Made by a program: the position numbers and the translations under genes. The notes under the pieces were generated by a model, which saw only the letters and a list, made by a program, of their open reading frames with translations, made no database searches and was not told the DNA's origin. 64,000 bases of DNA, from assembly GCF_036347055.1 (NCBI RefSeq), contig NZ_CP108882.1, positions 5,374,501 to 5,438,500 on the forward strand, in the 5' to 3' direction. Positions within the stretch are counted from its first letter, which is position 1. Each line of letters begins with the position of its first letter. Origin of the DNA: Streptomyces sp. NBC_00820 (GTDB taxonomy: Bacteria > Actinomycetota > Actinomycetes > Streptomycetales > Streptomycetaceae). Below, piece by piece: positions 53,501 to 61,209 of this stretch.

Positions 53501-53573
53501 CCAGCACGTCCACACCATCTCGGCCCGCTCCCGCAACCGCCCCTACTGGGACTTCGAACCACAGGCGAGCTGA
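50565..53573 (+). CDS. FxSxx-COOH-system TIR/NB-ARC/TPR protein (FxsT-like)
   Basis: A STAND-type signalling protein of 1002 residues. Residues about 17-140 form a TIR-like domain (VKISFAGFNRAWAAWIGDRL, then TLILVSEWYF). An NB-ARC NTPase follows with Walker A GMSGVGKTQ (210-218, K216), Walker B LLVLDGADE near residue 288, and the GxP/ITSRNPEW sensor region. From about 545 to the end there are tetratricopeptide repeats (for example RLMGRYEEARGIDQRTLEARRQ). Whether the TIR domain keeps NAD-hydrolysing residues cannot be judged by eye. It starts 157 bp after the HEXXH gene and closes the island. Confidence 0.85.
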   Translation: MSEARTPVRSTQKGAARQTVKISFAGFNRAWAAWIGDRLERRGLRVVHLRWDAPPDQSLTDLLRDLSLGEGRTLILVSEWYFQLGPRTHEEWNEALREVVAPDPSRFAAVSVTNASVPSAIAVLQPVDLTNMGAEEAERRLLEGLDLPLDTPPAVDADRPTPRFPASMPDVWGGVPRRNTRFTGREPLLNDAYHLLQGSEPGAGVVTLYGMSGVGKTQLAAEYVYRFGSEYDVVWWVGAEKRVTYRRGLAELAPRLGLTTGSEYGERLRAVGDSLRRGNPYRRWLLVLDGADEPDQIWDLVPTGPGHVIITSRNPEWGEHNSRLLEVPVYARDESVAFIRRRAPRLTEPDADQLAEALEDLPLLLDQTAGWLNDSDLSVEEYIALLERGLDSDMVKVAADFPVAFQTAWSILLNKLRETVPESVDLLRLCTFFAPGFIPVRLLKEMSHDDLPEQIARLLADPLLWNKAINQLRQYSVIRLESHEGTLDEAASSGEAVYLHRMVHQIVHKDMPEADRGEFIEVVRQALAEADPGRPTDTRNWDGYAEIVPHLKYADVLLSEDRKVQTLVLNCLRYMWFAGEYTPGVKLGARALRAWRELLGETDPRVREVTYHYANLLRSSGRFQETEALDRAAVEQLREERGEHDLDHLRMASGLAADLCYLARYDEALELCQWLYPTYRGLFGEQDSRTLNALNNLGFVRRLMGRYEEARGIDQRTLEARRQLLKGRHPWTLFSEVSYAVDLRLLGRYSEAESIQAKNVREYRFVMGGDNQDTLRAEHNLALCQLRLGNRESAGDLLTRVLEGYERKLGDNHMLTLAAAVSQSCFAREHGDIDQAREAGESVIARYEMLLPEGHPFIIGARANHALVLRSVGEREHAHVLVEQALADMTIAVGEGHPYTLGCAINASALRNLVGEPESAAELTRSTIARATETLGRTHPLTLSARVAHAADLRALRDRQQAEKVEQEALSDLATTLGAQHVHTISARSRNRPYWDFEPQAS

Positions 53574-53588
53574 GCACAGGGCACGCGA

Positions 53589-53632
53589 AAGGGCCCGGCC
53601 CCGAGTCCGTGCGGACTCGGGGCCGGGCCCTT
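53589..53632. terminator. Strong bidirectional terminator
   Basis: A perfect 20-bp stem (AAGGGCCCGGCCCCGAGTCC and its complement) with a 4-nt loop lies between the convergent FxsT-like gene and kgd. It marks the right end of the accessory island. Confidence 0.88.
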
Positions 53633-53653
53633 CGGCATGCGGTGCCAAAGGCC

Positions 53654-56600
53654 TTACGCCTCGAACACCTCACGCACCAGCTGCTCCTGCTCCGCCTGGT
53701 GGCGCTTGGCGGAGCCCACCGCCGGGGACGAGCCGTGCGAGCGCGAGATGCGCCGCAGCCGCTCGCCGGCCGGGACGTCCGCGCCGACGGCCAGGTCGAG
53801 GTGGTCGATCAGGTTGAGCGCGATGAACGGCCACGCACCCTGGTTCGCCGGCTCCTCCTGGGCCCAGATGTACTTCGCGACGTTCGGGTACTTGTTGACC
53901 TCCGCCTGGAGCTCCGCACCCGGCAGCGGGTACAGGCGCTCGACGCGGATGATCGCCGTGTCCGTGACACCGCGCTTCTGACGCTCGGCCTCCAGGTCGT
54001 AGTAGACCTTGCCGGCGCAGAAGACGACCTTGCGGACGGCGGCCGGGTCGACCGAGTCGTCGCCGATGACCGGGCGGAACTCGCCCGAGGTGAACTCCTC
54101 CGCCTTCGAGGCCGCCGCCTTCAGGCGCAGCATCGACTTCGGGGTGAAGACGATCAGCGGCTTGTGGTCCGGGTTGTGGACCTGCCACCGCAGGAGGTGG
54201 AAGTAGTTCGACGGGAGCGTGGGCATCGCGACCGTCATGTTGTTCTGCGCGCACAGCTGCAGGAAGCGCTCCGGGCGGGCGGACGAGTGGTCCGGGCCCT
54301 GGCCCTCGTAGCCGTGCGGGAGCAGCAGCGTGACGCCGGACGTCTGGTTCCACTTCTGCTCGGCCGACGAGATGAACTCGTCCACGACCGTCTGGGCGCC
54401 GTTGACGAAGTCGCCGAACTGCGCCTCCCACATCACGAGCGCGTCGGGACGGGCCAGCGAGTAGCCGTACTCGAAGCCCATGGCCGCGTACTCGGAGAGG
54501 AGGGAGTTGTAGACGTTCAGGCGCGCCTGGTCCTCGGAGAGGTACTGCAGCGGCGTGTACTCCTCGCCGGTCTCCCGGTCGATCAGCACCGCGTGGCGCT
54601 GGCCGAAGGTGCCGCGCTGGGAGTCCTGGCCCGCCAGGCGGACCGGGGTGCCCTCGAGCAGCAGGGAGCCGACGGCCAGGGTCTCGCCCATGCCCCAGTC
54701 GATCGTGCCGTCCTCGACCATCGACGCCCGGCGCTGCAGCTGCGGCAGCAGACGCGGGTGGACGGTGATGTTGTCGGGGATGTTGACCTGGGACTCGGCG
54801 ATCCGCTTGACGACCTCCGCGGAGATCGCGGTCGGGACCGCCACCGGGAAGTTGTCGCTCGGCGCCTGGGACTCGCCCTGCGCCGGCTGCGCCGTGGCCT
54901 CGCGGACCTCGGTGAAGACCTTCTCCAGCTGGCCCTGGTAGTCCTGCAGCGCCTGCTCGGCCTCTTCCAGGGTGATGTCGCCGCGACCGATCAGGGACTC
55001 GGTGTAGAGCTTGCGCACCGAGCGCTTCTTGTCGATCAGGTCGTACATCAGCGGCTGGGTGAAGGCCGGGTTGTCCGACTCGTTGTGACCGCGGCGGCGG
55101 TAGCAGATGAGGTCGATCACCACGTCCTTGTTGAACGCCTGACGGAACTCGAAGGCGAGCCGCGCGACGCGGACCACGGCCTCCGGGTCGTCGCCGTTCA
55201 CGTGGAAGATCGGGGCCTCGATCATGCGGGCCACGTCCGTCGCGTACATGGAGGAACGCGAGGACTCGGGGGCCGCGGTGAAGCCGACCTGGTTGTTGAT
55301 GACGATGTGGACCGTGCCGCCGGTGCGGTAACCGCGCAGCTGCGACATGTTCAGGGTCTCGGCCACCACGCCCTGGCCCGCGAAGGCCGCGTCGCCGTGG
55401 ATCGCCACCGGCAGGACCGTGAAGTCCGTGCCGCCCTTGTTGATGATGTCCTGCTTGGCGCGCGCGACGCCCTCCAGGACCGGGTCCACCGCCTCCAGGT
55501 GCGAGGGGTTCGCGACCAGGGAGACCTTGATCTGCTCGCCGTCGAGACCGGTGAAGGTGCCCTCGGCGCCCAGGTGGTACTTCACGTCGCCGGAGCCGTG
55601 CATCGACTTCGGGTCGAGGTTGCCCTCGAACTCGCGGAAGATCTGCGCGTACGACTTGCCGACGATGTTGGCGAGGATGTTCAGGCGGCCGCGGTGGGCC
55701 ATGCCGATGATGACCTCGTCCAGGCGCGACTCGGCGGCGGAGTCGATCACCGCGTCGAGCAGCGGGATGACGGACTCGCCGCCCTCCAGCGAGAAGCGCT
55801 TCTGGCCGACGTACTTCGTCTGCAGGAAGGTCTCGAAGGCCTCCGCCGCGTTCAGGCGGCGCAGGATGCGCAGCTGCTCCTCGCGCTCCGGCTTGGAGTG
55901 CGGGCGCTCGACGCGGTCCTGGATCCACTTGCGCTGCTTGGGGTCCTGGATGTGCATGAACTCGATGCCGGTGGTGCGGCAGTACGAGTCGCGCAGCACG
56001 CCGAGGATGTCGCGCAGCTTCATCATCGACTTGCCGGCGAAGCCGCCGACGGCGAACTCGCGCTCCAGGTCCCACAGGGTGAGGCCGTGCTCGGTGATGT
56101 CCAGGTCGGGGTGCTTGCGCTGCTGGTACTCCAGCGGGTCGGTGTCGGCCATGACGTGGCCGCGGACCCGGTAGGAGTGGATCAGCTCGAAGACACGGGC
56201 GGCCTTGGTGACGTCGTCGTCGTGGCTGGCGTCGATGTCCTTGAGCCAGCGGACCGGCTCGTAGGGGATGCGCAGCGCTTCGAAGATCTCGTCGTAGAAG
56301 CCGTTCTCGCCGAGGAGAAGGTTCGCGACCTGGCGCAGGAACTCGCCGGAGGCGGCGCCCTGGATGACCCGGTGGTCGTAGGTCGACGTGAGCGTCATGA
56401 CCTTCGCGACACCGAGCTTGTTCAGGGTGTCCTGGCTGGTGCCCTGGAACTCCGCCGGGTAGTCCATGGAGCCGACGCCCATGATCACCGACTGGCCGGG
56501 CATCAGGCGCGGGACCGAGTGCACGGTGCCGAGGCCACCGGGGTTGGTCAGGGAGACCGTGACACCGGTGAAGTCGTCCATCGTGAGCTTGCCCTCGCGG

Positions 56601-57457
56601 GCGCGGCGGACGATGTCCTCGTAGGCCTGCCAGAACTCGAAGAAGTTCAGCGTCTCGGCCTTCTTGATCGCCGCGACGACCAGCTGGCGGTCACCGTTGG
56701 GCTTGACCAGGTCGATGGCGAGACCGAGGTTGACGTGCGGCGGCTTGACGAGGGTCGGCTTGCCGTCCTTCTCGCCGAACGACCAGTTCATCGCCGGCAT
56801 GGCCTTGATGGCCTGCACCATCGCGAAGCCGATCAGGTGCGTGAAGGAGATCTTCCCGCCCCGGGCGCGCTTCAGGTGGTTGTTGATGACGATGCGGTTG
56901 TCGAACAGCAGCTTCACCGGGACCGCGCGGACCGAGGTGGCGGTCGGCAGCTCCAGCGAGGCGTTCATGTTCTTGACGACCGCGGCGGCGGGGCCACGCA
57001 GCGTGACCAGCTCCGGTCCCTCGAGGGACGTGGTGGCCGCGGTGGCGGGCGCCGCGGGGGCGGCCTTCGCCTTCGGCTGGGCGGGCGCCTGCGCGGGCGT
57101 CGCCGGCCGGACCGGGGCGGCGACGGCCGGGGCCGCGGGGGCGGCCGGGGCAGGAGCCGCGACGGGCTTCGGTGCGACCGGGGCCGGCGCGGGCGCGGCC
57201 GGGGCCTGCGGAGCCGGGGTGGTGGTCTCTGCGGCCCCCGCGGCCGCAGTACCCGCCGGAGCCGACGCGGCAGGCGCGCCCGGCTTGTAGTCGGCGAAGA
57301 AGTCCCACCAGGCACGGTCTACGGAGTTCGGGTCCTGGAGGTACTGCTGATAGATCTCATCGACGAGCCACTCGTTGGCACCGAACGCGGCGGCGGGATT
57401 CTTCCCGGCTTGGTCGTCGGTAGAGATGCTCGAGTTACTGGGGGACTGTGGCGACAC
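53654..57457 (-). CDS. kgd: Multifunctional 2-oxoglutarate decarboxylase/dehydrogenase E1 with fused E2-like domain
   Basis: A 1267-residue TCA-cycle enzyme of the actinobacterial OdhA/Kgd type. Residues 1-45 are the E1 N-terminal peptide ([20 protein letters not shown]), followed by a Pro/Ala-rich linker of about 100 residues. An E2-type acyltransferase core without lipoyl domain follows ([10 protein letters not shown] near residue 360). The thiamine-diphosphate E1 part makes up the rest (GMAHRGRLN near 588, then GDAAFAGQG). It forms the complex that decarboxylates 2-oxoglutarate. GTG 57457 gives the family start (SPQSPSNSS); an in-frame GTG lies 9 codons upstream. The 300-bp upstream gap to 57760 shows no gene. 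Confidence 0.95.
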   Translation of the reverse strand: MSPQSPSNSSISTDDQAGKNPAAAFGANEWLVDEIYQQYLQDPNSVDRAWWDFFADYKPGAPAASAPAGTAAAGAAETTTPAPQAPAAPAPAPVAPKPVAAPAPAAPAAPAVAAPVRPATPAQAPAQPKAKAAPAAPATAATTSLEGPELVTLRGPAAAVVKNMNASLELPTATSVRAVPVKLLFDNRIVINNHLKRARGGKISFTHLIGFAMVQAIKAMPAMNWSFGEKDGKPTLVKPPHVNLGLAIDLVKPNGDRQLVVAAIKKAETLNFFEFWQAYEDIVRRAREGKLTMDDFTGVTVSLTNPGGLGTVHSVPRLMPGQSVIMGVGSMDYPAEFQGTSQDTLNKLGVAKVMTLTSTYDHRVIQGAASGEFLRQVANLLLGENGFYDEIFEALRIPYEPVRWLKDIDASHDDDVTKAARVFELIHSYRVRGHVMADTDPLEYQQRKHPDLDITEHGLTLWDLEREFAVGGFAGKSMMKLRDILGVLRDSYCRTTGIEFMHIQDPKQRKWIQDRVERPHSKPEREEQLRILRRLNAAEAFETFLQTKYVGQKRFSLEGGESVIPLLDAVIDSAAESRLDEVIIGMAHRGRLNILANIVGKSYAQIFREFEGNLDPKSMHGSGDVKYHLGAEGTFTGLDGEQIKVSLVANPSHLEAVDPVLEGVARAKQDIINKGGTDFTVLPVAIHGDAAFAGQGVVAETLNMSQLRGYRTGGTVHIVINNQVGFTAAPESSRSSMYATDVARMIEAPIFHVNGDDPEAVVRVARLAFEFRQAFNKDVVIDLICYRRRGHNESDNPAFTQPLMYDLIDKKRSVRKLYTESLIGRGDITLEEAEQALQDYQGQLEKVFTEVREATAQPAQGESQAPSDNFPVAVPTAISAEVVKRIAESQVNIPDNITVHPRLLPQLQRRASMVEDGTIDWGMGETLAVGSLLLEGTPVRLAGQDSQRGTFGQRHAVLIDRETGEEYTPLQYLSEDQARLNVYNSLLSEYAAMGFEYGYSLARPDALVMWEAQFGDFVNGAQTVVDEFISSAEQKWNQTSGVTLLLPHGYEGQGPDHSSARPERFLQLCAQNNMTVAMPTLPSNYFHLLRWQVHNPDHKPLIVFTPKSMLRLKAAASKAEEFTSGEFRPVIGDDSVDPAAVRKVVFCAGKVYYDLEAERQKRGVTDTAIIRVERLYPLPGAELQAEVNKYPNVAKYIWAQEEPANQGAWPFIALNLIDHLDLAVGADVPAGERLRRISRSHGSSPAVGSAKRHQAEQEQLVREVFEA

Positions 57458-57759
57458 GGCGGCAACCGCCCTCTTCCGCTTCACAAGGTGATGGACAGCG
57501 GGAATAAAGGCTACGCCTCCAAGACCGCGAAGGTCAGGTCGGGCTGGTTCATCGTCGCGTAAGTCACATCGGGAAGCGTGTTTCGGGGCGCGATATGGCG
57601 GGAAACAAGCGTGGTTCCGCTGGTGACAGTGCGAAGAAGGGTGCGCCGACGGGGGCCCGGCGCGCGGTCGCTCGGAGCGTGGCGCGGGGCCGTCCCTGAT
57701 CACACGTGTCCGGCTGCGCGAACGCTCGTGGATCTTGGTCTTCCGGTTCGAACTTTACG

Positions 57760-58872
57760 TCAACTTGGCGTTGAGGAAGGTCCCGGGAGGGTGACGATGA
57801 TGCGGCAGCCCCGCTCGGATTCGGCCACACCGATCCGGCCGCCGTGCAGATCCACCGCCCACCGGGCGATCGCCAGGCCCAGGCCCGTACCGCCGTCGCT
57901 GCCCGGACCGTGCGGCCGGGTCACCGAACCCCGGTTGAACCGCTCGAACACCCGGTGCCACTCCGACCTGGGAATGCCCGGACCCTCGTCCAGGACCTCC
58001 AGCTCCAGCGACTCCGGCAGCGCCCCGCGCCGTGCCTTCAGCGTCACCCGGCCGTACGGCGGGCTGTGCTTGACCGCGTTGTCGATGAGGTTGGCCACGA
58101 CCTGGTGGATGCGCTCGGGGTCCGCGTGCGCGGCCAGCTCCGGCGGGGAGACGTCGAGGTGCAGATGCACGTCCGTCCGCGTGTGACTGCCCGAGCCGGA
58201 GGCCATGCCCGCGCGCGCGGAGGCGACCATGTTGGCCTCCTTCAGCACGCCCGACAGGTACGGCCACACCTCGAAACGGCGCGTCTTCAGCGGTACGACG
58301 CCGTTGTCGAGCCGGGACAGGTCCAGCAGCGTCTCCACCAGCCGGCCGAGCCGCTCCGTCTGCTTCAGGGCCGTCCGCATCGTCTCGGGGTCGGCCTCGG
58401 TGACCCCGTCGACGATGTTCTCCAGCACCGCGCGCAGCCCCGCGATGGGGGTGCGCAGCTCGTGCGAGACGTTGGCCACCAGCTCCTTGCGCTGGAGGTC
58501 CTGCGCCTCCAGCTCGTCGGCCATGACGTTGATCGCCCCGGCCAGGTCGCCCAGCTCGTCGCGGCGGTTCTCGCGCACCCGGCGCGTGTAGTCGCCCTGC
58601 GCGATCGAGCGGGCCACCGCGGTCATCTCGTCCAGCGGCGCGGTGAGCGAGTGCGCCACGAACTGCGTTATCAGCAGCGTGGCGATCATCGAGAAGACCG
58701 TGATGAAGCGCAGCTCGGTCTTGGTGTGCACCGCGATCATGGACAGACCGGTGGTGATCAGCACCGAGATGACGACCAGCGCACCCAGTTTGGTCTTGAT
58801 CGAGAACGGGCGTACGCCGCCCCAGGGGTCGTCCCCGGGGCTCCTCCGTGCGGCATCCCGTCCGTCGCTCAT
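57760..58872 (-). CDS. Two-component sensor histidine kinase
   Basis: A membrane histidine kinase of 370 residues. Two helices (about 27-48 and 56-73) enclose only a very short outside loop, so sensing is probably within the membrane or by HAMP. The HAMP domain is at 70-120, the phospho-acceptor H137 is in ELVANVSHELRTP, and the ATPase has N-box VVANLIDNAVKHS and G-boxes DEGPGI and GGTGLGLAI. The ATG overlaps the regulator stop (ATGA). Its signal is not known. It is read from the regulator side. Confidence 0.9.
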   Translation of the reverse strand: MSDGRDAARRSPGDDPWGGVRPFSIKTKLGALVVISVLITTGLSMIAVHTKTELRFITVFSMIATLLITQFVAHSLTAPLDEMTAVARSIAQGDYTRRVRENRRDELGDLAGAINVMADELEAQDLQRKELVANVSHELRTPIAGLRAVLENIVDGVTEADPETMRTALKQTERLGRLVETLLDLSRLDNGVVPLKTRRFEVWPYLSGVLKEANMVASARAGMASGSGSHTRTDVHLHLDVSPPELAAHADPERIHQVVANLIDNAVKHSPPYGRVTLKARRGALPESLELEVLDEGPGIPRSEWHRVFERFNRGSVTRPHGPGSDGGTGLGLAIARWAVDLHGGRIGVAESERGCRIIVTLPGPSSTPS

Positions 58873-59609
58873 GGCGTCGGGGTCTCCAGGGCGTAACCGA
58901 CGCCGTGCACCGTGCGGATCCGCTCGGCGCCGATCTTCCGGCGCAGTGCCTTGATGTGGCTGTCGACGGTGCGGGTGCCGGAGGCATCCGCCCAGTCCCA
59001 CACCTCGGCCAGCAGCTGCTCCCGGGAGAGCACCGCGCGCGGGGTGTTCGCCAGGCACACCAGCAGGTCGAACTCGGTGGGCGTGAGGTGCACGTCCTCC
59101 GCCTTGACCCGCACCCGGCGCTGCGCGTGGTCGATCTCCAGCTCGCCGAGGCGCAGGATGCCCGAGCGCGGAGTGGCGGCGGCCAGCGCGGCCCGCTCCA
59201 CCCGGCGCAGCAGGACGTGCACGCGCGCGGCCAGCTCCCGGATCGAGAACGGCTTGGTCATGTAGTCGTCGGCGCCGACCCCGAGCCCGACCAGCATGTC
59301 GGTCTCGTCGTCACGCGCGGTGAGCATCATCACCGGCACCGGGCGCTGGGCCTGCACGCGGCGGCAGACCTCCAGGCCGTCGAAGCCGGGCAGCATGATG
59401 TCGAGGATCAGCAGGTCAGGCTGCCAGGCCTCGGCCGTGTCGACCGCGGAGGGACCGTCGCCCGCGGTTTGCACAAGAAATCCCTCAGCGCGGAGCCGGG
59501 CCGCGATGGCGTCGACGATCGTGGGGTCGTCCTCGACGACCAGAACCCGACGCTGCGCGCCCTGGGTGGCCGTCGCCGCGCCGCTCTGGGAGGTGTGTGT
59601 CTGCTCCAT
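58869..59609 (-). CDS. OmpR-family response regulator
   Basis: A DNA-binding response regulator of 246 residues. The receiver domain has acidic D27-D28 and phospho-acceptor D70 (LLILDIMLPGFDG), with the switch Lys in MTKPF. The C-terminal winged helix has LTPTEFDLLVCLANTPRAVL and TVDSHIKALRRKIG. The first 19 residues are an extra Gln/Thr/Ala-rich tail. It precedes and overlaps the kinase gene by 4 nt, forming one transcription unit. Confidence 0.92.
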   Translation of the reverse strand: MEQTHTSQSGAATATQGAQRRVLVVEDDPTIVDAIAARLRAEGFLVQTAGDGPSAVDTAEAWQPDLLILDIMLPGFDGLEVCRRVQAQRPVPVMMLTARDDETDMLVGLGVGADDYMTKPFSIRELAARVHVLLRRVERAALAAATPRSGILRLGELEIDHAQRRVRVKAEDVHLTPTEFDLLVCLANTPRAVLSREQLLAEVWDWADASGTRTVDSHIKALRRKIGAERIRTVHGVGYALETPTP

Positions 59610-59718
59610 CGCCCGCCCCTGTTGCTTTCCGGAATCCGTGGGGTGATCCCATGTCTGCGTTTGACGCTTGAATGATCGGCGTCACGGCAGCACATTACGG
59701 GGACTCGCCGTGCCGTCG

Positions 59719-60405
59719 CTATCCAGGTCGGACGGCGAGGTGCACCGCGTCCGGAACGCCCCGGGCAACGGGGACCTCTTCGGTACGCACCTGCCGGAAC
59801 CCGGCATTCCGCAAGGTTCCTTCAAATTCCGGAGAGGGCTGGGCCGACCATACGGCCAGCACTCCGCCCGGCCTCAACACCCTTGCGCAGGCCGCGAGTC
59901 CGGAGGGCGCGTAGAGGCCCCCGTTGTCCTCGGTGACCGTCCATCCGGGACCGTTGTCGATGTCGAGACACAGCGCGTCGAACGTGTCCGATGTCTCATT
60001 GACGTAAGAGACCAGATCACCCTCGATGATCTCGGTCCGGGAGTCGGCGAGCGCGTCCGCGGACAGTTCGGACAGCGGTCCGGTGCGGTGCCATTCGACG
60101 ACGGCGGGCTCCCGCTCCACCACCGCGATCCGCCCCCAGCGGGGGTCGGCGGCAGCGTGTGCGAGGGAGAATCCCACGCCCAGGCCGCCGATCAGCACGT
60201 CCGGCGCCGGGCGGTCGTCCAGCGCGTCCCGAGCCGCGTCGACCAGCAGCCGCTCCGAGCGGCCGTCGGAGGTGTCCATCAGGAAGCAGCCGTTCGCGAT
60301 GATCTGCAGCAGCGCGCCGTGCCTGCGCAGCACCACCTCGCCGAACGGGCCGTCGCGCCGGTCCAGGACCACGGGCGCGCCGGGGGAGTCGTACACGGCA
60401 GTCAT
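59719..60405 (-). CDS. Spermidine-synthase-like Rossmann-fold protein
   Basis: A 228-residue protein with the fold of spermidine synthases and related aminopropyl or methyl transferases. SAM-type loop VLIGGLGVGFSLA, acidic end VVEREPAVVEW, and DALCLDIDNGPGW are visible. Polyamine-synthase active-site residues are not all obvious, so the reaction is unknown. ATG 60405 is chosen over a longer frame; CAGGAT lies 6 bp upstream, which could be either a weak ribosome site or a leaderless -10. Confidence 0.78.
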   Translation of the reverse strand: MTAVYDSPGAPVVLDRRDGPFGEVVLRRHGALLQIIANGCFLMDTSDGRSERLLVDAARDALDDRPAPDVLIGGLGVGFSLAHAAADPRWGRIAVVEREPAVVEWHRTGPLSELSADALADSRTEIIEGDLVSYVNETSDTFDALCLDIDNGPGWTVTEDNGGLYAPSGLAACARVLRPGGVLAVWSAQPSPEFEGTLRNAGFRQVRTEEVPVARGVPDAVHLAVRPG

Positions 60406-60577
60406 ACGGCCATCCTGCTCCAACTCGGCTTCACGGTCACCGGAATTACGCAGGGTGTGCGCGTTCCCGGGCGGCCACGGCACCGGTTGCACTCGTTCGT
60501 GGGACGCGCGGAGGCGTGGGTATGCGGAGGCGTGGGCATACGGAGGTGCGGACGTGCGGGCCGCGCGGGACGGCCGG

Positions 60578-61003
60578 TCAGGCGAAGGTGAGCTGCTCCC
60601 CGGCCGGCGGCGGCAGCAGGGTCCTCGTCAGCCGCTCGACTCCGGCCCGCCACCGCCGGTCACCGGACTCCTCCCAGAGTTCCATCAGCTCGGACGGTCC
60701 GGTCGCGATCCGGTCCAGCGCCTCGACGGCCAGGGGGCGCAGTGCCGCGAGATCGGGAAGGGGCTCGTCGGGGCCGTAGGAGGTGTCGACGGGCTCGCCG
60801 TCCGGGCACTGCGCGGCCACCAGTGCCGCCGCGGCGCAGGCCTCCTCGCCCTCGGGCGCGTCGAGGTAGCCGTCCGTCTCCACCGCCCGCAGGAGGGCGG
60901 CCCGGACCATTGCGGCGCGCTCGTCCGGCGCGGCGTCGTCGAGGTCGTTGCACCAGTCCGCGGCGGTGTCGTTGTCGAAGGGGCCGATGTCCCAGGTGCC
61001 CAC
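60578..61003 (-). CDS. DUF4259 domain protein
   Basis: A 141-residue acidic soluble protein that begins MGTWDIGPFDNDTAADW, the hallmark of DUF4259. The body is a helical repeat (LLRAVETDGYLDAPEGEEACAAAALVA). The function is unknown. The GTG start follows GGAGTG. A 206-bp promoter region separates it from lon. Confidence 0.85.
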   Translation of the reverse strand: MGTWDIGPFDNDTAADWCNDLDDAAPDERAAMVRAALLRAVETDGYLDAPEGEEACAAAALVAAQCPDGEPVDTSYGPDEPLPDLAALRPLAVEALDRIATGPSELMELWEESGDRRWRAGVERLTRTLLPPPAGEQLTFA

Positions 61004-61167
61004 GCTTCACTCCGTCCGAGTCGGTCGTCCGTGTCGATGCGGCGCAGCCTGTCACCCGGCACTGACAACCCGTCGCCACCTCCGTCGCTACCTGTGCGGT
61101 CCCACCCGCCCGGCAGCTGATCGCCCAGAGCGAACACCGTGCGGGGAACAATCCCGGGCTCACGTGC

Positions 61168-61188
61168 ATTGAGTCGGTATTGCTCAAG
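61168..61188. promoter_or_regulatory. HAIR operator for HspR upstream of lon
   Basis: ATTGAGT-cggtatt-GCTCAAG matches the HAIR consensus CTTGAGT-N7-ACTCAAG at 6 of 7 bases in each arm. It lies 22 bp before the lon start. HspR is known to repress dnaK, clpB and lon in Streptomyces. Confidence 0.85.
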
Positions 61189-61209
61189 TTGACTGCCAAA
61201 GGGGAGATC

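Noticed and set aside
39571..53573. A separate fxsC (TIR-like) gene in the island
   Set aside because: No additional gene fits between the called ones. The TIR-like domain seen is the N-terminus of the NB-ARC/TPR protein.
53609..57562. A 1317-codon plus-strand open frame opposite kgd
   Set aside because: It is the antisense shadow of kgd. The kgd frame shows full E1/E2 homology while this frame is Arg/Leu/Val-rich without domains.
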